This document shows, one piece after another, positions 33,160 to 45,451 of a stretch of 64,000 bases of DNA. The DNA comes from Paramarasmius palmivorus (Eukaryota > Basidiomycota > Agaricomycetes > Agaricales > Marasmiaceae): positions 124,001 through 188,000 of the forward strand of contig JAYKXP010000076.1 of the NCBI GenBank assembly GCA_037176845.1, written 5' to 3'. A program made the translations under genes and the position numbers. How positions within the stretch are numbered: the stretch's first letter is position 1; each line of letters opens with the position of its first letter. The notes below the pieces were generated by a model. The model worked only from the letters and a program-made list of their open reading frames with translations. It was not told where the DNA came from and ran no database searches.

Positions 33160-35249
33160 CTACTGCATATCTTGTGCGAATTCCACCGCATCCGACGCTG
33201 CCTCCATGTTCTTAAGTGCACTCACAGCTTCGTCTAACCTCTGCACCATCCAAGTCGAATCCTGTATCCTTGTCAAGGTAGTGTCGTACTCCAAAGCGGC
33301 GCAAATCTGCAATAGTTCCCCAGGACATCTCTTCTTCAAGCTCTTGTACTGCTGCCTCTGTGCCTCGGTCGGAGTTTTCATGTACCTGACTCTTAACGCT
33401 CGTTGCAGATCCATGATCAAATCCTTCATTGGTCCGTCGAAGTAAATGTCTTCAGCATCTGAAACCGAAGCAAGCAATGCTAGGCGCTTCACCATGCCTC
33501 CTTGTCGGTATCCATCGACAGTAACGGCGTAGTTGTAAGTATGTGCAATTATCTCTTGCAACTTGACAGTGTGCGAAAGGTGGTGAGGCTCATGCTGGAG
33601 CAAGATCCACGAAAGAACATGATAGAATGACTCAAGATCATCTTGGAGTGTGTGGCGGATAGGTTGTCCAGGTACAACTTGCGCTTGTAGAAGGCGAGCA
33701 GACATGAATGCCCAGGTACCCTGAAAGCGCGTAAGCGTGTGGAAGTTAACGACAAGTAGACCATTCTTACATTACGATCCCAAGAAACAGTCTGACGCCC
33801 GTTTGCCACTTCATCGAGGTGTTCGCTGAACTCCCAGTCGATTAGTAGACCTTTTCCTTCGCTGGTTATAAGAATGTTCCCGGTGCTAATGTCGCGGTGG
33901 AGGATGCCAGCCTTTTCAAAGGCATCCTGGTGAGCTATCAACCTGCATAAGCACCCAAGCTAACAGAGTAGTGAAACGACATACCTTGAACTGCATCTCT
34001 AACAACACGAACCAACTCAGATGTATCCCCATACGTCGTAATCTCACTCGCCACCTCCCTGAACACAATCCTATAATGCTTCTGCAAAGGTCCATAGGAA
34101 TGCGTCCGCTGTCCGGGTATATCACCCGAAGCAAGCACAGTAGGAACATTCCGCACCCTTGCATCACGAAGCTTTAGGTACGTCACACCTTCCCTAATCC
34201 AATCCGGCGAGATAATCCTCCAGGTGTCCTTTAGAAACGCCAGCTTGGCGTTCTCGTCAATGACGATGTACCCACATGTACAACGGCCAGCGGAACTATG
34301 GTTGTTGGTGAAGAGAGGTTTGTGGCCGTAGTAATAGCTGAGCTCGCCTGTATCATCGTCATCCCAGACCGTGAACCTGAATACAGGCTCATCGAGTGGT
34401 ATATCGAGAATCCGGCGTGCCTCGTCGCGCAGGAAGGTCTCCCGTCCGGATAATTCAGTTAGAGTAGAGATGTCCGTAACTGAGGTATCCCAACCTCGCT
34501 GTTCAGAATTTGCGTGCACATACGCCCACAAGAACTCTGCGAGATATGGTTCCTCGGCAAAAGGAAACTTGGAAGTGACGATGGCACCTGCACGGTCCCA
34601 GCGGATGAGCCTGGCGTGATGCTTCGTGATGAGGATGGAAAATGTGTGTGTCCGGTGTTGTGCAGTAAACTGGATTGTGGCGTAGGCGGATAACTGGCGA
34701 CGGATGCGTTCAGCATCAGGAGTGGTCAGTTCCAAGCATGCTTCATCCCCAAACCCGTCATCATGGGTGAAATGAAAAACATGTTCGAATTTTAACATGT
34801 CGCCGGGCTCTTCGGAGGTATCTGACGGTCGTGGATACGAACATATGCCGGGATTAGGGAGCTGTGGGTCCATCCCGAAGGAATCAGGATGGCTCTGCAT
34901 TTCGAAGAGGTCAACCGTAGGGCAGAATGGTTCCAAGGCTCGGATCTAATATAGCCTTGTTAGCTAGAAAGTCTCAAGAACATGACATTCGTACCATAGA
35001 GTCAAACATCGCACCATCACCGTTATTCGCTGTTGCTACTGCGTGAAGCCGCTCCTTCGCGTCGTCTGACCACGGGAGTGCTATTACCGCCTTCGGTAGA
35101 AATTGCTTCAGAAAGTCACAAGGAGAGATGGGGCCAAAGAACCGATTCTTCATGCCAGTACCAAGGTTGCGCATCTGTGAGTGAGAGGTGTACAGCAGTC
35201 CAATGCGAACTGGTAGAAAACGACGTCGTTTAAAAAGGCCAAGTGCCAT
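33160..35249 (-). CDS. FunK1-type fungal protein kinase, gene 3
   Basis: 646 aa from exons 35249-34995, 34945-33985, 33934-33771 and 33720-33160; introns 49, 50 and 50 nt. The most divergent FunK1 of the window, with a shorter N-terminus. Visible blocks: FGPISPCDFLKQFLP, RTHTFSILITKHHARLIRWDRAGAIVTSKF, the AHQDAFEKAGILHRDISTGN catalytic loop at about residues 406-425, LLIDWEFS at the DFG position, then GTWAFMSARLL and DDLESFYHVLSW. The C-terminus stops soon after the helical domain and lacks the basic tail of genes 1 and 4. The start at 35249 is uncertain; an in-frame ATG 25 codons later is possible. The AIG2-like gene lies 0.4 kb upstream. Confidence 0.87.
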
Positions 35250-35677
35250 AATCTGTGGCCTTACACGTGAGAATCAACGACGGACAATGGTCATCTTCCT
35301 ATGTTCGAAGAACAATAGTATTGCTACATCCCCGAATATAGATCTGTTTCTTTGGAAGACCAAGATGGAACTAATGAGCCAATACCTCAGAAATGAGGCT
35401 AGGAGGCCTTACCGCGACACGAAATGCCACTAGGTCCTGTTGCATGCCAGGAGTGGCCGCGTTCCCAAACGTTCCTTGAACATCAATGGTGGCATCTACC
35501 GTAATCATGAAGATGTAGATTCACTGCGTTCTAAGCATTTACACGAGCTTGGGATGGTGAGACAGGGACCCGAGCCACGCAGACACACCAAGTCTTCTCA
35601 GGTAAACATCTTCAAAACCATGATCTTCAAACTGTCAAGATGGCCGTCAACCAAAACACAAAGCTGAAAGAGACGTC
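35250..35677. other. Intergenic, no supported gene
   Basis: Short plus-strand frames only. It probably contains the promoter of FunK1 gene 3 and the 3' end of the AIG2-like gene. Confidence 0.4.
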
Positions 35678-36079
35678 TCACGTACATCGACCGGGTTCGA
35701 ATGCACCATCTTTCAAATGGTCTGGGTCTGCATCATACACAAAGGTATATCCCTTCTCCTTCTCGCCATTGCTCAATGATATCTCTACCTCCTCCATTCG
35801 ATACGTTCTTCCTTCGTAATGCTGAATTCTCTGCAATTGCGACGCGTTACAAACCAGCCATGTCTTTCCTTGAACGACGCTTTCCTCTGCTGACGTAGCC
35901 TTCACAAGAGCTGGGTATGGGCCCCAAAGCTTGATAGTGTATCCATTTATGGATGCATCTCGCAGAATAGGCGTATCGATGAGGGCTGCAACCTTTTTGA
36001 GGACATGTTCGAGGGTGAGGGTACCGTAGAAGAAAAGAAGCTTGGGGGTAAATTCTGGTTCGTTTTGAATCGCTGACAT
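35678..36079 (-). CDS. Single-domain AIG2/gamma-glutamylcyclotransferase-like protein
   Basis: 133 aa, intronless. ATG at 36079 chosen because a TATATAT box lies about 36 nt upstream; longer in-frame starts add nothing domain-like. One GGCT-fold domain: LLFFYGTLTLEHVL at residues 14-27 forms the substrate loop, and LRDASINGYTIKLWGPYPALV and GYTFVYDADPDHLKDGAFEP follow. The presumed catalytic Glu is present as Glu89 in QRIQHYEG, followed by TYR as in active family members. AIG2-like enzymes act on gamma-glutamyl amines or peptides, giving 5-oxoproline. It is closest to domains 1 and 3 of the three-domain protein at 19170-20558 and probably shows the ancestral unit. It is not spliced. Confidence 0.8.
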   Translation of the reverse strand: MSAIQNEPEFTPKLLFFYGTLTLEHVLKKVAALIDTPILRDASINGYTIKLWGPYPALVKATSAEESVVQGKTWLVCNASQLQRIQHYEGRTYRMEEVEISLSNGEKEKGYTFVYDADPDHLKDGAFEPGRCT

Positions 36080-36114
36080 TCTTGAGAGCGGGCCCAAAAA
36101 ATCGAAAATGAAGG

Positions 36115-36121
36115 ATATATA
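36115..36121 (-). promoter_or_regulatory. TATA box of the single-domain AIG2-like gene
   Basis: TATATAT on the minus strand, 36-42 nt upstream of the ATG at 36079. Confidence 0.5.
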
Positions 36122-36698
36122 AGCGGACGAAAAGGAGTAAAATCGAGTCACTGGCAAGCCAGAAGAGGTTACACAAGACGAGTCATTTTCCTGATTCCGC
36201 TTATGTGAGCGTTATGGGTCCATATAGGACCCAGGCCTGTTACTTGTCAACGCACTCTCAGTCGTAAGATACGCAACCAATCCAGTTGAACATTCCAACT
36301 AAATAATATTGTAATTCTGGATATTTTCAACTCACCAGCTGGAGTGGTTGGTCAAAACGTTACCCAGCTAGTCCCGATTACCGAGGTGACGGAGCCTTAC
36401 TAGTACTTATTACTGCCCTAATCACGTATTTCTTACGCGCACCCAAAAGCCCAACAAATAATTTGCAGCTTTGTACTGAAGACAGTCCTTATCGTACATT
36501 CTAACCAGCCCCCTCAGGCCCAAGATATCAGAACAGGATTTGATAATCAAACAGGAATCCAGGATAAGCAGTGGCTTAGATTCCCTAGTAGATTCCAATC
36601 ATGGGCGCTGATCTTGCTGCGTCATGTATAAGGGCCGCCCTGCGTCGTCCCGATGATGGCGGGAAATTAGACTTTCCAACACTAAGACGACTCCTCGG
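36122..36698. other. Intergenic, no supported gene
   Basis: No coding or structural signal seen. Confidence 0.4.
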
Positions 36699-37095
36699 CT
36701 ATCTTGAGCTGTAATTGTGATGGGCCGCGGGCACTACCCGCCCTGGTAGTAGCAATGGTATACCGTGCGTTCGATACGCCTTGATGGCGTGCTCAAGATC
36801 GCCCAAATAATGTGGGTCCACTAGAAAATCAAAGTGGAAAGGGCTGGACGCGAGCAGCTGATGATGTGATTCTACATGTCCGCTCATGGCGGCAGACTCG
36901 GTGTACAGTTCCAAGCACTCATGTCTTGAATTGATGCATCTCTTCTGTAAGTCTTTGTATATGATGACCAGGTTAAGCGTTTGGATAACCGAATTCTTTA
37001 GGATTTTAACTTACATTTCTGTCCGATGAACCAAACAGCGCCTAGATATTAGAATAACTTACTATTGGATCGCCTCAATCATCAGTGCAGGGTCC
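36699..37095 (-). other. Possible spliced exons downstream of F-box gene 2
   Basis: A minus-strand open segment from 36944 to 36699 begins right after a TTACAG acceptor and is preceded by a GTAAGT donor at 37014-37009, implying a 70-nt intron. The joined frame is protein-like (FHFDFLVDPHYLGDLEHAIKAY) but matches no family I know. It may be a small separate gene or a spliced 3' UTR of F-box gene 2, which ends at 37103. Confidence 0.25.
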
Positions 37096-37102
37096 CGTAT
37101 TC

Positions 37103-38380
37103 CTAGGCGGGCCTATACACCTTCTTGACCTGTAGTACCCCTCTACCATGACAGTACGGCAAGAGCTCCTGCATTTCCTCGACCATAACATCCATCAACA
37201 TCTGGGGATACGATCCTCTGAACACCATACGCTCGCTGGAATCCCAGCCAGCGCCATGTAGCATTACCGCCGGAAATCCTAAAATAATTTCCACGCGGAC
37301 ACCCTTGACTGAACCAAAGATCGGGTCCAGCTTTAACAGCTGCTCGAAATGCATGAAAACCCGCAGAAATTGTTCATCCGAGTTCATGAACTCGAGAACA
37401 TCCTCTACCTGGACATGCTTCAAATTCGAACTCGAGCAAGCATCGATCGCATCAGCGGGGCGCAGGCCGCGAAGAGAGAAGAGGCGACATATCATATCAA
37501 GCTTTCCCTTCAAAGTCAATTCCCAACCTGCCCTCTTTGTTTCCGCGACAAATATACGCAGGTCACTACTAGTTACATCGTTTCCCCGTACTGCCAAGGT
37601 GCAGCTACGCCTTCCCCTTCCGTACCCTGAACTGCGTTGCAGGAAGTATTGCAAATCCTCGATGAAGGAACGAGAGGCTCCGATGTCGACATAAACTTCG
37701 CGTAAATTCAAGCATGTACTGTGCTTCAAGTCCAACAGCACAGAGATATAACATTTAGCGCCCAATTTGTCGCGGATGTAGAGGCGCCGCAAGGTCTCTG
37801 GGAGCGTATAGTCGACTCGTCCACTACTACGATAATAATTGGTCTTGACTTCGTCGAGTGTCAATGATTCCATCGCGTCCATAGTATTGAAAACGAAGCG
37901 TAAATCCCCGTAGTAGCAAAGGGTACAACGCGTTAGCGTCAACGTTCTGATATTGTGTAACTGGCCAGACCGGGCTAGGTCGTAGAAAGGTGGCCAGTGA
38001 CGAGACGCATTTATGCCGACGACATTGATCTCCTCCACGTTATAGAGGAGAGCTTCTATGAGGGGCATACTCTGTTCGGACGTGAAAGCTGGAGAAAACA
38101 GCTCCGCGAACAAGGCCTTCCACGGCATGGATGAAGGTGGTTTATGCAGCGTTAGCTTGCGAATATGGTGGATCGGGATAGTGGAAAGGGGATGTAAGCA
38201 TAAGTGCTTGAATACTTCAAGCCGGGCATGGCCTTTGGGTAATTGGAGTTCATGGAAAATATGCTGTCGGGAGCGGGGCAGCCAAGCACGGGCTACGAGG
38301 GAAAGGGCCATGAGCGAGGGCATGTCACCGTGCAGAAAATCCACAACCCGCTGTATAAGCTCTATAGGGATGTGTGGCAT
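37103..38380 (-). CDS. F-box protein 2 (leucine-rich, single exon)
   Basis: 425 aa from the ATG at 38380; the open frame reaches 38743, but the extension is unlike the paralogue and is not used. It is exactly as long as F-box protein 1 (6798-8075) and alignable end to end. IPIELIQRVVDFLHGD forms the F-box start, followed by LVARAWLPRSRQHIFHELQLP and LCLHPLSTIPIHHIRKLTL. Leucine-rich segments and TLPETLRRLYIRDK occur in the middle, and SSNLKHVQVEDVLEFMNS and the PYCHGRGVLQV tail match 1 as well. Presumed SCF substrate adaptor; target unknown. It is the last gene of the right-hand cluster and points toward the centre of the window, opposite to copy 1. Confidence 0.78.
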   Translation of the reverse strand: MPHIPIELIQRVVDFLHGDMPSLMALSLVARAWLPRSRQHIFHELQLPKGHARLEVFKHLCLHPLSTIPIHHIRKLTLHKPPSSMPWKALFAELFSPAFTSEQSMPLIEALLYNVEEINVVGINASRHWPPFYDLARSGQLHNIRTLTLTRCTLCYYGDLRFVFNTMDAMESLTLDEVKTNYYRSSGRVDYTLPETLRRLYIRDKLGAKCYISVLLDLKHSTCLNLREVYVDIGASRSFIEDLQYFLQRSSGYGRGRRSCTLAVRGNDVTSSDLRIFVAETKRAGWELTLKGKLDMICRLFSLRGLRPADAIDACSSSNLKHVQVEDVLEFMNSDEQFLRVFMHFEQLLKLDPIFGSVKGVRVEIILGFPAVMLHGAGWDSSERMVFRGSYPQMLMDVMVEEMQELLPYCHGRGVLQVKKVYRPA

Positions 38381-41300
38381 AGGTGTGTAGGAAAGCGGCT
38401 GGACGTTTGTAGCGCTAGTGGGTGAGGCGTTTAAATTCCAGGCTTGACTCCGGAGACAGTTCATATAGGTAACCTTTCTGCTGTACTGGTGCTTGTTGTT
38501 GGTAGACTGCTGCTGAAGGGCCCCGTCTTGGCGAGCACCGAATAAAGCCTCGAGGTACAGCATATACAGTGGCAGTTCCTCAACAGCTGACCCACGATGA
38601 TACCTCGTGGACTGGCCCTCGAATACAACGTTCATGCAGCAAGGAGCAGGACCCGACCAGGGGGAATGAAATATTACGGTCTTCAGTATACAGCTGTACA
38701 TTGGCTGGCGACCATGATTTAGCAACGGATAGGTCCTGCGCAACTGTTTGCCGCAAGACCACCACGCTGTTCGCCATCTCGCCGCCGCCTAAGAACAGCT
38801 ACATATTCCTCCCTCCCGAAGCTAGGCTGGGTTTGAAGAATCTAGCCTAAAGAAACCCTCAAGGTAGCTCTAAGAATAGCATCAGACAAAAGTGGCCATA
38901 CTTCCCGTACTCTGACTCACCATGACCTAGCAAACAAGAGTTTAAGTGCTCTGAGCATCAACGCAGACGGGTTTACATGGCTTCCGTGGTACGCCGAATC
39001 ATGTTGAACACAGGAATCAGGATACTTGACACATATCACGAACGCTCATTGGAACGAGGTGACGAAGCTAAAGCTGAAAAGGCCAAAGGTTACATTGATA
39101 TACCATCAACGTCAGGGTCGCGATCCCGATGTTGGCGGTAACCAAGGGCGGGGAGGCGGGATTCAGGGAGTCCTCGGCGGCGGCATCCCATGATGATTTT
39201 GACGATCTCCCTCTTCGATGCGACGCTGGCAATGAAAACGCCTCGGATGGTTCCCTCCGATGTACTCGCACCACCTACATCGATGAGTCCCTTTTGTACA
39301 AGACCCTATCAAGAACTGATGGTGGCTGCTATATCGTACCCGCCGTCGCTGCAGGGTCGAGAAACTTGCGAAACCAATAATGCGAACGGGAATCATGGGC
39401 ACCGTGTTGACTGGTGTAATGAGCATCTGACAAAGCGTCTGCGTATCTGCGGAGAATACTAGCTCATGACCAAGTATCAGGAGGCTCCTATCAAGACCTT
39501 GGGTGCTTCAATTCATGTTGACGAAGTCCAAAGACATACCTCGAAGCATGCATTTCACAATATGAAATCGGCCGGCATGAAATCTCATTCATTTTGTGCT
39601 CAAAGAGCTCACGAGGCGTCTGTATGACTTGACTAAGATCATCAAGCACATCGCGTTGGACTTGAACGACTTACGATGCCGAGAATACCATATGCCAATC
39701 GGCTGATGAGGTGAAGAGCACTCTATCGCCTGTCGATACGTTCGCACCGAGCCATAGGGTAATCCGCAAGTAGATAGAGCTGAAAAGAAGATTCAATCAG
39801 AAATCGCTCAGGACCGTCGCGTAGATCGACTTCCACTCGAGCAATAATTATTCACCATTTTTGGAACATTTACCTGCCAAATTTACAACAAGCCGCTACA
39901 AGCTTTTCCGCCTGGTATCATACACGGCTGCAATGTCCCCTTCCATGGCAAATCTCTCCGCGCACGAGCGATTTATTCTGCGGAAATGTCTGGTAAGGAG
40001 ACAATGGTTATGCTGATTCTTTAAGATTAGCTCCACTACAGAACGTGAAATGCGGCACGCACTCACCATACCGGTTAAATCAAATCTCCTGGTTATTTGA
40101 CAATGATTTGCGGGAAGGTTGTCTCCATCAGTTCGTTGACAAGGGTAATGCTCTGTGATGCTGCATTCAAGACATCTTGTGAGGCGAGAGTCCAAAGCGG
40201 CCAAAATCCTCTTCCTAATAGGATTCCACTGTACACGGGGAACTTCGGTGTCATTCATTTTTACCCCAATGTGCGGCCAGTCTTTGGATTACCGGTAAAC
40301 GCAAAAGGTAATTACCATCAGTAATGACCAATCAGTCAGCTTAGCTAGGAAAACTTACACACTCTCCAGCGCCAAGCTCATTGGAATGAAGCTGACGCAG
40401 ACCACTCCGTGGTGAGTGGTGCAAAGTAGTGGGCGCTCGTTCTCGATTAACATGATCAAGGTTACGAATTACATCTGACCCCACGTCCTTGTCGAGAGCG
40501 GGAAGAACAATCAGTTCCTCATCTTGGTTCAGCATTGCCGCAGGATGACTAGGCTGTCATGCCATTCGTCAATGTTAAAATCATGTTGAGAAACCAAAAC
40601 CCACTTCAAGTTGTTGATGCACTCGGCCGGAAAAGATCAGAAACATCTCCCCAACGTACGATAGGCTCAAGGTGAAGCATGTAAGTCGACGATAGCTGTT
40701 ATCGTGATAAGAAACCGTGAGTTCACCCTTCAACTGCACCGCGAGGTACATACTTGTCTGATAGAAAAGAGCTTGCAACTAAGTTATCGAGGAACGTGCA
40801 TGATATCAGTCACTGTTATCAAGCAGATTGGTCAGGACATGTAACAATAAATCGACAGAAAACCCGCACATACCTAGTCTCGTCCCGACGGTGTGTAGTA
40901 AGAATAATACGCGAGACCTCTGGAAGTCCCGAGAAGGCCGTGCACCCTTAGTCAGACTGGGGAACGGGGCAAGCGAGATTTCTCCTGTGTTGGGATGAAA
41001 AGCGGCAAAGATAGGACGTTTTGTGAGAGCAGGTGCATGACTTGTGTCCTTAGGCTACACATTGAAGAAATTAGGGCGTTATGACGGCGACTAGATCTCT
41101 CTTAACATACACTTACATGAACAGGGAGATCTGTAATCTAAATCCGAGATCTTGCGCGCCAAATGTACACCTCGAGCGATACATTGAATTGCAGATGTGA
41201 TCCATAGAGGGTGTTGTACGTTGCGTTAGAGCTGGCTGCCACAGGTGAGAAGAGTCGGGGTCGGGTCGGGGTCGTCAGAGAGCTACGTGAGTGCTGTAAA

Positions 41301-42060
41301 CGGGTCATCAGCGTCGGACAGTGTAATGGTTAGTCTGTCATAATCGTCGAACCTGTCCGAGATTCTCGCAATCGCCTTTCCATTTCCGACAGGAATGACC
41401 GACGTTTCAGCTTTGACCCTTAGTGAGCTTGCTTCGAGGGCGCTGACCCGACGGTTCAGGGCGAGATTTACTCCAAGCGTATTCAGTGTTCGCTGAATTC
41501 CAACATCAGGATCAAGCTAGCCATCAATCGGGCTATCCGCACCGAAGTTCGAATCAGGGAGGTCGTTCCGCACCCAAGGAATCCAGTTTTATAGAGCAAA
41601 GCTCATTCACGGTTAGCCTGAAAACTTTTGATCAGCTTTCTCGGAGACTATCACTCAACTTCGGTGAAAACGAACTTACCTGCCAAGAAAGTATGTGTCT
41701 TGAGCACAAAGTGCAAGTTTTCCTAGAATAACGAGAAAAAAGCTCTCCGTCGTAACCATTCACGAACGGAGCAGCAGACTCGGTTGACTGAGCCAACATG
41801 GTGGTACGAAGCAAAGCGGCGAAACTCCGGAGTCAAATCCAACAGGAACCATCGGACCGCCACGTTATTCGGAGCATTTCCTTCCAAAATTAGCAACAGA
41901 CGCCGGCCTTCTCAGCCAATGAACTCTTTATTTTCTACTACCACCTGCTCTGGCTAGACATCGTCGCCTGACGCGTTTTTACGCCGAAAGCTCAGCTCAC
42001 ATGAGGTTGCCTATGTAAAGATACGGGAACTGCAACTCAAAGGGTCCTTTGTTATCTCAC
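38381..42060. other. Gene-poor region with one weak candidate
   Basis: No recognisable gene or transposon in 3.7 kb. The best candidate is on the minus strand at 40535-39896: an ATG frame (MLNQDEELIVLPALDKDVG...) ending at a GTAAGT donor at 40361, then after a ~130-nt gap an open frame (IRKRILAALDSRLTRCLECSITEH...) after a TACAG acceptor. The intron would be unusually long here, and no domain is visible. A minus frame near 39080-39300 (DVGGASTSEGTIRGVFIASVAS) is also protein-like but has no start. Confidence 0.25.
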
Positions 42061-42427
42061 ATGCTCTACACATCCATGGAGAAACGGGTGGTCAAGACAC
42101 CGACCAGTCCGACCGAATCAATTACGCCTTTCGACGGTATGTCTTCTCCCTGGATGTGGCACGCTTGGAACTAGATTTCCTCAATTCTTATCGCCGCTCT
42201 CAGCATTGGGTCAAGTGCAAAAGGTCGCATCCAATATATCTTCTTCGTTTCCGCAATCACAAGTAGAAGTCAGTTCAAGGTACTTGGTGGAGCTCCCACG
42301 TTTTCGAGATCAGAACACAATGCCAGTCTCACCTGAGGGCACAATCAAGGTGACTTGCTACTCCAAATCCCACGTCGAGCATTTCACCGAGTCTCGAGAT
42401 TCGCTCACTCCTCGGAGTACTACGTGA
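42061..42427 (+). CDS. Hypothetical small protein, two exons
   Basis: 99 aa from exons 42061-42136 and 42204-42427 with a 67-nt intron (GTATGT donor, CTCTCAG acceptor, phase 1). Ser/Thr/Pro-rich N-terminus (VVKTPTSPTESITPFD), a middle with SSSFPQSQVEVSSRYLVELPRF, and a C-terminus with GTIKVTCYSKSHVEHF. No recognised domain or signal peptide. Splice phase and composition favour a real gene, but there is no homologue evidence. Possibly an orphan. Confidence 0.38.
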
Positions 42428-45400
42428 CACGTGCAACCTTCTGTGCAGCCTCAAACATCCTCGCGTATTAATCGCAGTTTTCTACTCTCCGAGGCCGCTA
42501 AGACTATGAACCCTTGCCACAGATCGTTGCTGTAACTCCTTGGTGCTCTCTCTGACGACCCTGGAGGACATCCCGCTGACATCCAGGCTGCCAGCGGGAC
42601 GCTCTACTTATATCTCTTGATGCTCCTCCAGTTTCACGCTCTGACGATTTAGCATAGACACATCAATAATTTCGATGCCCGAGCCCGAAATCAAAAATAA
42701 GCATTGGTAACTTGAACAACCTCTCGAATCGCTCAGCGCGGAGGAACCAATGGGGTGGTCTTTCACAGCCACATTGATCTCCACATTCTTTGCGGAGATA
42801 ACAAATTGTGAGTGCCTGGTGACCGAAGACTCTTCCTTTTTCACATTTTCCCAAATCTCATCTCACATGCTATCAAGACCTTCTCATTCGAACCCACAGC
42901 TGTCTCTCTTTTTGCTCTAGCTCAATTCCCATCGAGTTGCGGCCGACACGTCGGTCGGGAACCGCTTATTACATACCTACGGCCCTTAGTCACCGAACTG
43001 CGAATATTTAGCTGTGGAATGAATGGAAGCATGGAAATAGATGCGAATGAGCTAGGCGCCCGTGCCCGGTCTCGTCGCAAGTTGCTGTTGCTACAGCAAA
43101 CTGCGCATTCGCGACTTCCATGACGTTTAATACCACCCGCTTGGGGGGGTCCTTCACAACAGCTTCCAAAATCCAGAATCCAACTCCTGTTTTCGCTTCA
43201 TTCAGGAGGAAACCCTGGCAAGGCAACCGGATACCGACATGACACAACCGCGTACGCGTAAATGAACGCGCCTACGCACCGCGTCCGGTCTGACCCAAAA
43301 CGGCTGACTCACCCACCAATAGTAGGACATCCCGACGGACTTTACCAATCCCGGCGGCCTTTGTTGGTTTAGTTTAAAAACACTCAATTCACTGGAACAT
43401 TCAGCAAAAAGACTGGGGATGACGAATGCTATGATGAGTCAGTCATTTTCGGTTTAATACGCCAAAATTCCATATACTCTGAGCTCGGTTGACCGACTGA
43501 TCAACAGGAATTCGGATGAGGCTGCGTAAACAACGACATCACATCATCCGATATGGCGGGTGTTGCTGTTGTAGCAAAGAGAAAGCGAAGAGAATCCTCG
43601 TGGGGCTTTTTGAGCTGCGGGCTAGGCTGAGGAGGTACAAGCACAGCAAAAGTACTGTGTACATCCGCCAAGGGATAAGCTGAAATTTGAGCGGTTCTAT
43701 TGCCAAGACAACCTCTCTAGGCCAATTCAGAACTTTAAAGTTGTCAATTGACTCCCTTCGCTCTGCACGGATCCGCTTTCCGAGTCAGAATAGAACCCTC
43801 AGCCCTTCATCTAAGCTCCCTGAACGCCTAACGTTTTTTGAACGTGATAATGATGCTGATGCTGATGATCGTGAAGATGAGATAAATCAGATTATCACAT
43901 TGACATCCTTGACATCCGGCTACGCGCGTACGCGTAACATCGCGTCGGACATCGCCCGACGCAGCCCAGGGCTGAGGGTTCCCAAGCTACTGTGATTCGC
44001 GTAGAGAACAAAGAGATTACAATCGTAACATCGATAGAAACCACTCAAGTCTTGAAAAAACACGACATGAGGCGCGGCTACGCGGTACACGCCTTCTTGG
44101 CCAAATCACGGGGGGTGCCTGCCTTCTTTGACCGTCTACCCTTTCCGCAGACAGCCGCAGACCCGCCCGACGTTGACGTCCGTCGGTAGTCATCCTATGA
44201 TTTGGAGTCTTGTTTGAGTCTTGGGCAACACGTATCGAGGAACGGGAGGATCATTTGTTCAAGTGGATATGGCTATGACTATGAATGTGATTCTGAATTT
44301 GTGGAACCCAAAATAACATTGGCATTACGCGCTTCATGATTTACCGACCTTGGGGCTTGGGGATTGGGGAGCGACCTGAACTGACCTGATGAACTGACCT
44401 GATTTTCACGATACAAGAAAATGAAAAATTAAAAATTAAAAAGAAGGAAAAAAAGAAATCGACGCATCATAATGACACCATGAGAAGAAATTTCAAAATC
44501 CCGCCCCGCCCCGTCGGTGTAACTTACAGGCACATCGATGGGGCTTCCCATCGTAATCACGCCGAGGAAGGAAGACAGCGTGTGGTTACAACTTACACAA
44601 GTATGTTCTTCATCAGACCACACAAGGGAAATATTTCGGTTCTTCTCACCTCATATCCCGAAGCTCGAAATAACCGGGTACCTCTTCGGCGATTCATTGG
44701 GCATTGGACCTTGCGAATGTGCGAGGGAATGTCACCTTCCAAGTCGTATGTACATCAGAACTCTAAAGTCACCGGTCCACAACACTTGTTCGATTCCGGA
44801 TAATGTACCTATTCAAAGCGCAGCAGCTGAAATGTTTTCGGACTCGTTTACAGTGACATGTGCTAACCCGAACAAGTCGTCTATGTCTGCGTCATATCCA
44901 CCCATTGTACGACACTGAGCCCCACTGTAAGCTTTCGGAGTATACGTACGATGCGATATAGCGATATTGTGAGCGGTATCTCGAACTCTGGGGTATATCA
45001 TCACACCTACTACGCCGCTAATGACGTGGCGGTAAGTCAAGAAAACGTTCGATGACCTTCCAGTTTAGGATGCGATCGAATCGTATCCCCACCTTTACTA
45101 CTCAGAAGACAAGTCTAGGTGCGGTTCACTCGGCAGAGATAGACGTTTATAAAGCTTTTTATTCGATTATTCCTTTTCGGTAATCAGAAAACGTCGATAG
45201 TACAACAAGTATAAACTAGGAAGAGGTCGTAGAAATATTTGTACGGTTACCATATCGTAAAAATGCAGGTGATAAATAAGGATAAAATGCAGATGAGAGC
45301 AGGTTGAGGCAATTGATTGAGATGAAAGCAGATGGAATGAGTGTGATGTGCGTGCAATGCAATTGAGAGAGAAGACGAAGCAATGTATCCGAGCCGAATG

Positions 45401-45451
45401 CAGATTGAGAACAATAGACGAAAAGATAGAGGAAAGGAGTGTTGAGCAGAT
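42428..45451. other. Gene-poor region with minor repeats
   Basis: No supported gene. Frames at 42812-43123 and 43687-43995 (+) and 42608-43247 (-) lack domains and splice logic. Simple sequence: a GAT/GCT-rich triplet run at about 43849-43868 and a 13-bp tandem repeat at 44378-44403. Confidence 0.35.
44378..44403. repeat. 13-bp tandem repeat, two perfect copies
   Basis: GAACTGACCTGAT at 44378-44390 is repeated without change at 44391-44403. A shorter related GACCTGA precedes it at 44373. No known function. Confidence 0.85.

Noticed and set aside
38381..38743. Extension of F-box protein 2 by about 120 residues
   Set aside because: The paralogue starts at the equivalent of 38380, and the extra part shows no similarity or domain.
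39068..39426. Minus-strand frame resembling an enzyme fragment (DVGGASTSEGTIRGVF...)
   Set aside because: No start, no extended similarity to a known dehydrogenase or transposase pattern, and overlapping frames are equally open.
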